A stretch of 64,000 bases of DNA from Niallia circulans NBRC 13626 (lineage in GTDB: Bacteria > Bacillota > Bacilli > Bacillales > Cytobacillaceae): assembly GCF_001591585.1 (NCBI RefSeq), contig NZ_BCVE01000015.1, forward strand, positions 41,528 through 105,527, read 5' to 3'. The notes beneath the pieces are model-generated. The model made no database searches and was not told where the DNA came from. It saw only the letters and a program-made list of their open reading frames with translations. The position numbers and the translations under genes are program-made. Shown piece by piece: positions 54,733-61,958 of this stretch (its first letter is position 1; every line of letters starts with the position of its first letter).

Positions 54733-55456
54733 TCAGCCTCTGCAAACGGCTTTTCAGCCAAACTATGGATTTATTCAGCCAAACTTGGATAATATCAGCC
54801 AAAACTGCAGAGAAATCAGCCAAACTAAGATAATTTCAGCCAATACTGCAGGGGGAATCAGCCAAACTTGAAAAATATCAGCTAAAACTGCAGAGATATC
54901 AGCCAAACTTGAAAAATATCAGCCATAACTGCAGGGATATCAGCCAAACTTGAAAAATATCAGCCATAACTGCAGGGGGATCAGCCAAACTTGAAAAATA
55001 TCAGCCATAACTGCAGGGGGATCAGCCAAACTTGAAAAATATCAGCCAATACTGCAGGGGAATCAGCCAAACTTGAAAAATATCAGCCAATACTGCAGAG
55101 GTATCAGCCAAACTTGAAAAATATCAGCCAATACTGCAGGGATATCAGCCAAACTTGAAAAATATCAGCCAATACTGCAGGGATATCAGCTAAACTTGAA
55201 AAATATCAGCCAATACTGCAGAGGTATCAGCCAAACTTGAAAAATATCAGCCAATACTGCAGGGGAATCAGCCAAACTTGAAAAATATCAGCCAATACTG
55301 CAGGGATATCAGCCAAACCTGAAAAATATCAGCCAATACTGCAGGGGAATCAGCCAAACTTGAAAAATATCAGCCATAACTGCAGGGGAATCAGCTAAAC
55401 TTGAAAAATATCAGCCAAACTAAGATAATTTCAGCCAAACTCCCAATTTTTCAGCA
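54733..55456. repeat. 41-bp tandem array, word ATCAGCCAAA, 36 words (array 2)
   Basis: TCAGC words run from 54733 to 55451 with steps of 20 or 21, average 20.5 bp: 36 copies. Each 41-bp unit holds two words and two alternating spacers, CTTGAAAAAT (A-rich) and ACTGCAGGGGA. CTGCAG appears 15 times, at 54805, 54846, 54888, 54929, 54970 and onward every 41 bp to 55380. All three plus frames and the minus frames contain stops every few units because 41 is not a multiple of 3; it is non-coding. Edge units lose the CTGCAG spacer and become A-rich only. Confidence 0.95.
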
Positions 55457-55475
55457 ATTACCATAAATAACTACT

Positions 55476-55502
55476 AGCCCCTGCTTATTTTAGCATGGGG
55501 CT
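55476..55502 (-). terminator. Terminator of glycosyltransferase operon
   Basis: AGCCCCTGCT/AGCATGGGGCT with one bulge, 15 bases past the gt2 stop codon. Confidence 0.65.
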
Positions 55503-55516
55503 TCTCTTTCCTTAGA

Positions 55517-56452
55517 TTACAACTTACGGGCATTTTTTATTATATTTTTTTGGGTAAAACTATATTTATTGCTGATTTTTTTCCAATAGTAGAATAACCA
55601 AAGTTTTATTTTTTGCCATTTATATATATTTGCTTTTGTATTCTGTAATTCTTGCCAAGCAGAATCTAATTTATTTGCCTCTAGTAATCTTTTACTATAG
55701 TCTAATTTTAATTTTGACAAATACAAATCTATATATGGAATTTCCTCTTTATGAAGCAAATTCTCTAATGAATAAATGATCGGATAGCGATTTAATATGG
55801 TCAAATCCATGCATACACTGTTTTCTAACCCGCGGTAATAAATGGCATTGCTTTCATTTATATAAGCAATCGAATAGTTCATTCCAATTCGCAACCACAT
55901 ATCTTGATCTTCACCAAGAGGCTCTCCCTCTTTAAATAAACCTATTTTATCAAAAACTTGCTTTCGAACTGCGATTGCAGAAGAAATGATTGGTAAATCC
56001 TTTAATGTCTTTTCAACATAGTTTGTAAATACCCCTTCCCACTTTTCAGGTGTTTGATATATGGATGGGATTATTTTCTTTTTCGTCGGCAGAACGATTT
56101 CATAGCTTGTTGCATAAGCGCCACATTCAGGATATTTATCTTTTAAATATATAATTTTCTCAAGAAAACCTGGTTTCCACTCATCATCTGCATCAATAAA
56201 TGTAATTAATTCAGCTGTAGCTGCAAGTATTCCCTTGTTTCTAGCTGCTGAGGCACCTTTGTGTTCCAACTTTAGGACCTTAATCCGCTCGTCTATCCAT
56301 GTTTCCGCTTTTTCAACACTGCCATCTGTTGAACCATCATCTACAATAATAATCTCAAAATCTTGAAATGTTTGCGAAAGAATGGACATAATCGTTCGTT
56401 CAATATATTGTACTTTATTATATAGTGGAATAACTACTGAGACAGCGACCAT
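55517..56452 (-). CDS. Family 2 glycosyltransferase
   Basis: 311 residues from the ATG at 56452 (GGGAGGGTG site). GT-A fold start VSVVIPLYNKVQYIERTI, nucleotide-sugar contact IIVDDGSTDGS, DxD-type ITFIDADDEW near residue 95, then GEDQDMWLRIG with the catalytic ED. It would add a sugar from a nucleotide donor to a surface glycan at the inner face of the membrane. It overlaps the preceding pyruvyl transferase gene by 19 bases. Confidence 0.88.
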   Translation of the reverse strand: MVAVSVVIPLYNKVQYIERTIMSILSQTFQDFEIIIVDDGSTDGSVEKAETWIDERIKVLKLEHKGASAARNKGILAATAELITFIDADDEWKPGFLEKIIYLKDKYPECGAYATSYEIVLPTKKKIIPSIYQTPEKWEGVFTNYVEKTLKDLPIISSAIAVRKQVFDKIGLFKEGEPLGEDQDMWLRIGMNYSIAYINESNAIYYRGLENSVCMDLTILNRYPIIYSLENLLHKEEIPYIDLYLSKLKLDYSKRLLEANKLDSAWQELQNTKANIYKWQKIKLWLFYYWKKISNKYSFTQKNIIKNARKL

Positions 56453-57543
56453 CTTGCACCCTCCCAATTTTTCATCGCTAGTGATTGTGCATCCTTTATC
56501 GATAGTTTTGGATACCTATATTGTCCAGCTATAATTTGTTTAAGAGCATGCCATATGCTCTCCTCTTCAAAGGAATGGGACGGAATAATATACTCTTTAT
56601 CTGCTTGAATTTGCTTGGCCCATCCATCACATTTAGGATGGTAAGAAAGAATGATTGTCGGTGTATTTGTAATATAGCCAAACACAGAGCTATGCAGTCT
56701 CATCCCAATCAATCCCTTTAATGAGGCAATAGTTCGGAGAGTGTCCATTGGATCTTTATCATAAGACAGATGCTTAATAGGAATCTTTGTGTGTAATTGG
56801 TCGATGACTTCACGATGTATGTCTTGATCTCCAAAAATAGGATGACCATTAAAATCAATAAAGACTAACTCTTCTATTTCCTCCTGGTGAAGTCCATTTA
56901 GAACATTGACTATTTTTTTCAGTCTCGTCTTTTCAATACTTGTATCTCCACCAATATATCTCTCGTAGTGACATAAGGAAATTCCCAAACCTTTTCTTGT
57001 GTGAATTCCATTAAAATTTTCACCAGCTACAAGTGGTAAAAGTACGGCTAAATCAAATGTTAATTCTACCTTTACATCGGAGGAGAAAGAACGAATTAGT
57101 TCATAGCTTTCCTCATCTCTACAGCCGATATAATTAAATTTTTCGATAAGCTTTTTACATGCACCTTCAGCAGCCGAATCTCTAAATGGTCCAAAGGATA
57201 CCCCAATTGCCGCTGCTCCTTTTCCTCTATTTAAATCGATTAAATCGCTATCTCTTGTCATTTTATCTGTCGAATGAAAAACAGAGCCACCACCAAATAA
57301 AATTAAATCACTCTCATAACAATGCCTGTACAAACGAAGTAAGTTTTCATTACGTTCTTGTTCTTCTTGAACAAATAATGCTTCAATTTCCGCATTTAAT
57401 GGCAGAACAGGCTTTTGTATACATGTCCCATAAATTTTATCTCCAGATAGAAATTTCCGGCTTCCCCAAGAGGATACTAGTAACAATGCATCATCTCCGC
57501 CATTCTGTTCTCCATAATAACCTGAAAGAATAATCTTACTCAT
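56434..57543 (-). CDS. Polysaccharide pyruvyl transferase (CsaB/WcaK family)
   Basis: 369 residues. N-terminal SGYYGEQNGGDDALLL, then ILFGGGSVFHST and AAIGVSFGPFRD, the C-terminal MRLHSSVFGYITNTPTI and LSYHPKCDGWA. This is the CsaB/WcaK/AmsJ fold that ketal-links pyruvate from phosphoenolpyruvate to a glycan sugar; CsaB-type pyruvylation anchors S-layer proteins and occurs on spore glycans. First gene of a two-gene operon with the family 2 glycosyltransferase; AGGAGGAG site. Confidence 0.85.
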   Translation of the reverse strand: MSKIILSGYYGEQNGGDDALLLVSSWGSRKFLSGDKIYGTCIQKPVLPLNAEIEALFVQEEQERNENLLRLYRHCYESDLILFGGGSVFHSTDKMTRDSDLIDLNRGKGAAAIGVSFGPFRDSAAEGACKKLIEKFNYIGCRDEESYELIRSFSSDVKVELTFDLAVLLPLVAGENFNGIHTRKGLGISLCHYERYIGGDTSIEKTRLKKIVNVLNGLHQEEIEELVFIDFNGHPIFGDQDIHREVIDQLHTKIPIKHLSYDKDPMDTLRTIASLKGLIGMRLHSSVFGYITNTPTIILSYHPKCDGWAKQIQADKEYIIPSHSFEEESIWHALKQIIAGQYRYPKLSIKDAQSLAMKNWEGARWSLSQ

Positions 57544-57690
57544 CTAAGTACTCCTCCTACCTCTCATATCTCTTAATAGTATATGGACAATCCATAAAAT
57601 GGTGACCAGCAGCTAACATTTGGACCATTTGCTATGGTCCGATTTATGGAGGACAAGAATAGAATATATAGTAAACATTAGGGAAAGGAC

Positions 57691-58656
57691 ATGATGCTGA
57701 TGACATTAAAGAAGAAAAGAAAGATACTTTTTATTACAAAAAATTGGGAAAATGGGATAGAAAGAAATACGTATTATTTAACAAAAGAATTAAAAAAATA
57801 CGTTGATATTAGAACCTGGGAGGAAGACGGTAATATAAGTGAGACGATACAAAAAATGAACTTTCAGCCTGACTTTATCCTAGTTAATGATTTACGTCCT
57901 ACCAGATCACCAAAAGTAACTGGTCTAAAGGACTGCAATATTCCATTTGGGATTATCATGCATGATTTAAACTACCAAATGGATCAAAGAAGAGCATTCA
58001 TTAAAGAAAATAATGTGAAATATATCTTCACCCATTATAGAGATACTTTTTTAGAATGGTATCCAGAATTTAAAGATAAAATGATATGGTTTCCTCATTA
58101 TGTAAATATTGATGTATTTAAAGACTTCAAGCAACCGAAAACCATTGATTATTTAATGATGGGGGCTGTACATCCTACTGTTTATCCATTACGTCAAAAA
58201 ATTCTTGATCAAATGAAGAATTTATCAAATTTCACCTATCATGCGCATCCTGGCTATTTCCACCAACAGTATGATGAGAGATCATTTAAAGTAGCGAGCA
58301 GCTTCGCACAAGAACTGAACAAAGCAAAAATGTTTTTTACTTGTGATTCCATTTATCATTATCCTGTAATGAAATACTACGAGACTTTAGCTTGTAATAC
58401 TTTATTACTAGCTGCCTGCACAAAAGAAATTAAAGATTTAGGATTTATCCCTGGAGTTCATTTCATTGAAATCAATGAAGAAAATTTTATGCGTAAGGCT
58501 AAATATCATTTAAGAAATTATGAAACATTAGGGAAAAAAATTGCTTTAAATGGCTATAAAATGGTAAGAAAAAAACATTCTGTACAAGTTCGTGCGCAGC
58601 AGCTCCTTGCTCATATTGAAGAAATTCTTGCTAAAGAAGGGGGCAACGAGCAATGA
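57691..58656 (+). CDS. CgeB-like glycosyltransferase
   Basis: 321 residues (several ATGs at the start; the first is given). GT-B style protein of the spore-maturation CgeB group: KILFITKNWENGIERNTYYL start, NDLRPTRSPK loop, PFGIIMHDLNYQMDQRR, PHYVNIDVFKD, and a C-terminal MKYYETLACNTLLLAACTKEI donor-site segment with the glutamate typical of retaining GT-B enzymes. Its stop overlaps the next start by 4 bases (ATGA). In B. subtilis, cgeB is expressed late in the mother cell and affects spore surface. Confidence 0.78.
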   Translation: MMLMTLKKKRKILFITKNWENGIERNTYYLTKELKKYVDIRTWEEDGNISETIQKMNFQPDFILVNDLRPTRSPKVTGLKDCNIPFGIIMHDLNYQMDQRRAFIKENNVKYIFTHYRDTFLEWYPEFKDKMIWFPHYVNIDVFKDFKQPKTIDYLMMGAVHPTVYPLRQKILDQMKNLSNFTYHAHPGYFHQQYDERSFKVASSFAQELNKAKMFFTCDSIYHYPVMKYYETLACNTLLLAACTKEIKDLGFIPGVHFIEINEENFMRKAKYHLRNYETLGKKIALNGYKMVRKKHSVQVRAQQLLAHIEEILAKEGGNEQ

Positions 58657-59744
58657 GAATCTTATATCTTGGTTATTTGGGTGTTAATAATATCGGAGAT
58701 GAAGTTTGTTATGAAGCATTTGCTCAAGCTTGCGAAAGATGGCTTCACGAGGACTATACTTTATTCTCCTACCCAATTAATTCTTCTAAAACCCTAAAAG
58801 AATTATATGGAGAAAAACCATTTGATATCGTTATCTTAGGAGGTGGCTCTTTATTTCAGGGCAATTTCTTTATCGATTTGGCATTAGAGGCAATCGAAAT
58901 GAAACTTCCACTATATTGCTATGGAACAGGTATTGATTATATGACGGAAGAAACAATTGAATCCTTTAAAAGGGGTGAATTTCAGTTATCCTCCACCACC
59001 TTCAATAATAAAGAGATTAATAGAGATAAAATAAAAAAAGTGATTGAATACTCCACATTCGCAGGTCTTAGAGGACCACTTACACAGAAGTATATAAAGA
59101 CTTTAAATCCTTCGCCAACGAGTAATTACCAGATAATTGGTGACTCTGGGATGCTATTTACACCCCAAGAAGACGACTATATAAAAAGTAAATACTTGCA
59201 GGATCAGGATAAAAAAATAATTGCGGTCAATTGGGGAACCACCCAAAACATCCTTTTTGGCTACGATGAATATAAACTTAAAAATCAAACTATTAAAGCA
59301 TGTACCAATCTTTTAAAAAAAGGATATCAAATTGTTATTTTTCCAATGTGGGATTTAGATGTCCCTCACTGCAAGGAACTATATGAGAGCATAAAGAAGA
59401 AAGGAAAAGTCACATTCATTCCAGAAGTTTGCACAGCTTCACAAATTTATTCTTTCTTATCGCTTTGCCACTTTTCTCTTAACTTAAAGCTGCATGCAAA
59501 TGTACTTTCTGCATCAAGCGGTACCCCGTTCTTCCAATTAGCTTATCGCTCAAAGGGTGTAGATTTCGCCGCCTCTGTCCACCAATTACCTTATACGTTA
59601 CTAACCAATACGGAGAAACTAGCTGAAACGATTGAAAACAAAGAATTTTATTTAACAAGCAATAAAAACCGAAAAAAGCTTAGATTAGCAAAAGAAAGAA
59701 TTGTCGCAAGACATAAAGACTTTATCTTGTCATTAAAAAAGTAA
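58653..59744 (+). CDS. Second polysaccharide pyruvyl transferase
   Basis: 363 residues. RILYLGYLGVNNIGDEVCYEAF start, VILGGGSLFQGNFF, PLYCYGTGIDYM, GLRGPLTQKYI, GDSGMLF and the late SLNLKLHANVLSASSGTPFFQLAYRSKG match the WcaK/CsaB fold, but the sequence is clearly different from the copy at 56434-57543 (for example N-terminal GVNNIGDE against EQNGGDDA). Co-translated with the CgeB-like gene by ATGA overlap. It may act on a different glycan or position. Confidence 0.83.
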   Translation: MRILYLGYLGVNNIGDEVCYEAFAQACERWLHEDYTLFSYPINSSKTLKELYGEKPFDIVILGGGSLFQGNFFIDLALEAIEMKLPLYCYGTGIDYMTEETIESFKRGEFQLSSTTFNNKEINRDKIKKVIEYSTFAGLRGPLTQKYIKTLNPSPTSNYQIIGDSGMLFTPQEDDYIKSKYLQDQDKKIIAVNWGTTQNILFGYDEYKLKNQTIKACTNLLKKGYQIVIFPMWDLDVPHCKELYESIKKKGKVTFIPEVCTASQIYSFLSLCHFSLNLKLHANVLSASSGTPFFQLAYRSKGVDFAASVHQLPYTLLTNTEKLAETIENKEFYLTSNKNRKKLRLAKERIVARHKDFILSLKK

Positions 59745-59747
59745 TTT

Positions 59748-59783
59748 AAAAGGGATGTTCCTTTTCTGCGGAACATCCCTTTT
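59748..59783 (+). terminator. Terminator of cgeB-like operon
   Basis: 14-bp arms AAAAGGGATGTTCC/GGAACATCCCTTTT, 8-base loop, tail TATAC; efficient in both readings. Confidence 0.9.
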
Positions 59784-59830
59784 ATACATATAAAAAGTTG
59801 CGTATAACCGATGATTAACAAAAAAATAAA

Positions 59831-59897
59831 ATAGAAGCTCTTTAAACCTTTCCCTTTTATGGAGCCATTCTCTAATAAAGGGAAGGAAAGCTTCTAT
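59831..59897. repeat. Long imperfect inverted repeat between convergent genes
   Basis: ATAGAAGCT/AGCTTCTAT outer arms and CCTTTCCCTTTTAT/ATAAAGGGAAGG inner arms with small loops. A 67-base cruciform-like element, 14 bases before the rfbG stop; it may be that gene's terminator or a small mobile remnant (MITE-like). Confidence 0.5.
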
Positions 59898-59910
59898 TAA
59901 TCGGCTGATT

Positions 59911-60981
59911 TTATTTTTCATAATCATTTATCTGTTTTAAGCATAGCTCGTAAACGTCCACTTTTTGATACAATCTATACCATTCCACTGTATAATAAAC
60001 AGTCTGATCAATATTCCATTTGGGATGCCAATCTAAATAATACTTTGCTTTATTTATATCTAAACTAAGAAGCTTTGCTTCATGTTCTGCGGAATAAGAA
60101 GGTTCTGCTTCCCATGTGCCACCATTCCAGTGTTCCACAATTTTTTCGGCTAGCTGTTGTACGGTTATCACACTATCTGATTCTGGTCCAAAATTCCAGC
60201 TTTCCGCGTATTGTGTTTTTCCCTCGTATAGATAGGCACCAATTTTTAAATAACCTGAAAGCGGCTCTAATACATGCTGCCACGGACGAACAGAATGAGG
60301 AGAGCGTAATTTAATCGCTTGATCAGACATTAAGGAACGAACGCTATCAGGAATAATGCGATTTTCCGACCAATCCCCTCCTCCTATTACATTTCCTGCT
60401 CGTACAGAAGCAATTAACTTACCATGCTTAGAATATGACTCAATTGGAAAGAAGGAATGCTGATAAGAAGAGATTAATAGTTCACAGCATCCTTTACTGG
60501 AACTATACGGATCATATCCTCCCATCGGGTCTGTTTCACGATAGCCCCATACCCATTCTTTATTATCATAACACTTATCACTCGTTACCATTACACCTGC
60601 TTTTACAGAAGGTGACTTTCTGATTGCTTCTAACACTTGCATTGTCCCCATTACATTCACTTCATACGTATAGACAGGGTCTTGATAAGATTGCTTCACT
60701 AATGGCTGTGCTGCCAAATGAAAGACGATTTCAGGTTGATATTCTTCAAAAACTGCTTGTAGTTTAGCAGCATCACGAATATCTCCCCTAATATCCTTCA
60801 CTTTATTGTTCAGTTTTGCTAATTTAAATAAACTCTCTTCTCCAATTGGATCTAAAGAATAACCAATTACATTCGCGCCAAGCTTCATTAACCAAATAGC
60901 TAGCCAGGAACCTTTAAAACCAGTATGACCAGTTATTAGAACCGTTTTATTTTTATAAATTTTTCGCCAATCAGTTGTCAT
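59911..60981 (-). CDS. rfbG: CDP-glucose 4,6-dehydratase
   Basis: 356 residues from the ATG at 60981 (GGAGGTG site). Extended short-chain dehydrogenase: NAD motif GHTGFKGSWLA, FHLAAQPLVKQSYQDP, TSDKCYDNKEWVWGYRE, catalytic YDPYSSSKGCCE (Tyr and Lys), NVIGGGDW, and PHSVRPWQHVLEPL. These segments are the specific signature of CDP-glucose 4,6-dehydratase (RfbG), which makes CDP-4-keto-6-deoxy-D-glucose, precursor of 3,6-dideoxyhexoses. Last gene of a minus-strand operon running in from the right edge. The cytidylyltransferase RfbF is not in the window. Confidence 0.92.
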   Translation of the reverse strand: MTTDWRKIYKNKTVLITGHTGFKGSWLAIWLMKLGANVIGYSLDPIGEESLFKLAKLNNKVKDIRGDIRDAAKLQAVFEEYQPEIVFHLAAQPLVKQSYQDPVYTYEVNVMGTMQVLEAIRKSPSVKAGVMVTSDKCYDNKEWVWGYRETDPMGGYDPYSSSKGCCELLISSYQHSFFPIESYSKHGKLIASVRAGNVIGGGDWSENRIIPDSVRSLMSDQAIKLRSPHSVRPWQHVLEPLSGYLKIGAYLYEGKTQYAESWNFGPESDSVITVQQLAEKIVEHWNGGTWEAEPSYSAEHEAKLLSLDINKAKYYLDWHPKWNIDQTVYYTVEWYRLYQKVDVYELCLKQINDYEK

Positions 60982-61001
60982 AACTAACACCTCCATTCCC
61001 A

Positions 61002-61946
61002 CTAATGAAAATGATAATAACTTTTATACCAGGCAATGGTTTTCTTTATCCCCTCTTCTATGGAAACAGCTGGAGTCCATCCAAGCACTTTTTGAATCTT
61101 TGTAATATCAGGGATAGGCGCATTTCTTTCATTCTCCCTTTTGGGAATGGCGCCATATAATGGTACTTGCTTTGTACCTAAATGGTGATAAATCAAATCA
61201 ACAAAATATCGTAAAGGATAGGCATTTCCAGAAGCTATATTTAATATCGTATTATTACTTCCTTCATATGTGGCTGCAAGGATTAAGCCATCGACGATAT
61301 TGCCGACATAACTATAATCACGGTATTGATCACATGACGTTAATTTCACCTCGTCACCACGCAGTACTTTTCCAATTATATGAGAGAATAATTTATGATT
61401 ATCTTCTGCTTCCCCAAAAATATTAAATGCCCGTAAGGTGATAATGGGAAGCTTATATTCCTGTGCTAACTGATGGGAAATAATAGTAGATGATGCTTTT
61501 GTACTTCCATAGATATCAACTGGTTCTAATAACATATCTTCATGAATCTTTTCCTTTTTATCTCCATATTCAGAACTACTGCCAAGACAAATAATTTTTT
61601 TACAATTGGTATCTTTGGCTGCAAATAAAATATTCATCGTTCCAACAATATTAGTTTCATATGCAAGTAAGTCATTTCTATTACTTGGGTTTGTTCCATA
61701 AGCTGCTAAATGAAAAATATAATCTGGTTTAAATTCATGGATAATTCGACATATGTCTGAGCGATTTTGAATATCTGCCTCATATTTTTTTAAATGAGGC
61801 AAATATTCCTGTACTCTCCAAGGATTGGAATGTTCCCGAACAATGACAGCGATGGACGCATTTTCTTTCACAAGCTGTTTAATAAGATGGGATCCAATAA
61901 AACCATAAGCACCTGTGACTAACACTTTTTTATTTTTTAACTTCAT
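61002..61946 (-). CDS. NAD-dependent sugar epimerase/dehydratase
   Basis: 314 residues from the ATG at 61946 (GAGGTG site). Extended SDR: GAYGFIGSHL, FHLAAYGTNPSN, LGSSSEYGDKKE, catalytic YGSTKAS, RAFNIFGE, YRDYSYVGNI. It is encoded 20 bases upstream of rfbG and so probably acts on CDP-4-keto-6-deoxyglucose or a later product (for example the 4-reductase or 2-epimerase step toward paratose/tyvelose/abequose-type sugars). Family is firm; the precise step is inferred. Confidence 0.85.
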   Translation of the reverse strand: MKLKNKKVLVTGAYGFIGSHLIKQLVKENASIAVIVREHSNPWRVQEYLPHLKKYEADIQNRSDICRIIHEFKPDYIFHLAAYGTNPSNRNDLLAYETNIVGTMNILFAAKDTNCKKIICLGSSSEYGDKKEKIHEDMLLEPVDIYGSTKASSTIISHQLAQEYKLPIITLRAFNIFGEAEDNHKLFSHIIGKVLRGDEVKLTSCDQYRDYSYVGNIVDGLILAATYEGSNNTILNIASGNAYPLRYFVDLIYHHLGTKQVPLYGAIPKRENERNAPIPDITKIQKVLGWTPAVSIEEGIKKTIAWYKSYYHFH

Positions 61947-61958
61947 ATCACCCACCTC

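Noticed and set aside
54733..55456. CRISPR array
   Set aside because: The repeats are short words with two recurrent spacers, not unique spacers; the whole 41-bp unit repeats, and no cas gene is in the window.
54733..55456. Plasmid iteron origin
   Set aside because: Word spacing resembles iterons, but there is no Rep, Par or DnaA-box-rich region nearby and the neighbourhood is chromosomal.
54733..55456. Repetitive coding sequence
   Set aside because: A 41-bp period rotates the frame and stop codons recur in every frame; no ribosome site precedes it.
59733..59927. 64-codon minus-strand frame
   Set aside because: It runs through two hairpins (terminator and long inverted repeat) and overlaps the rfbG end; no ribosome site.
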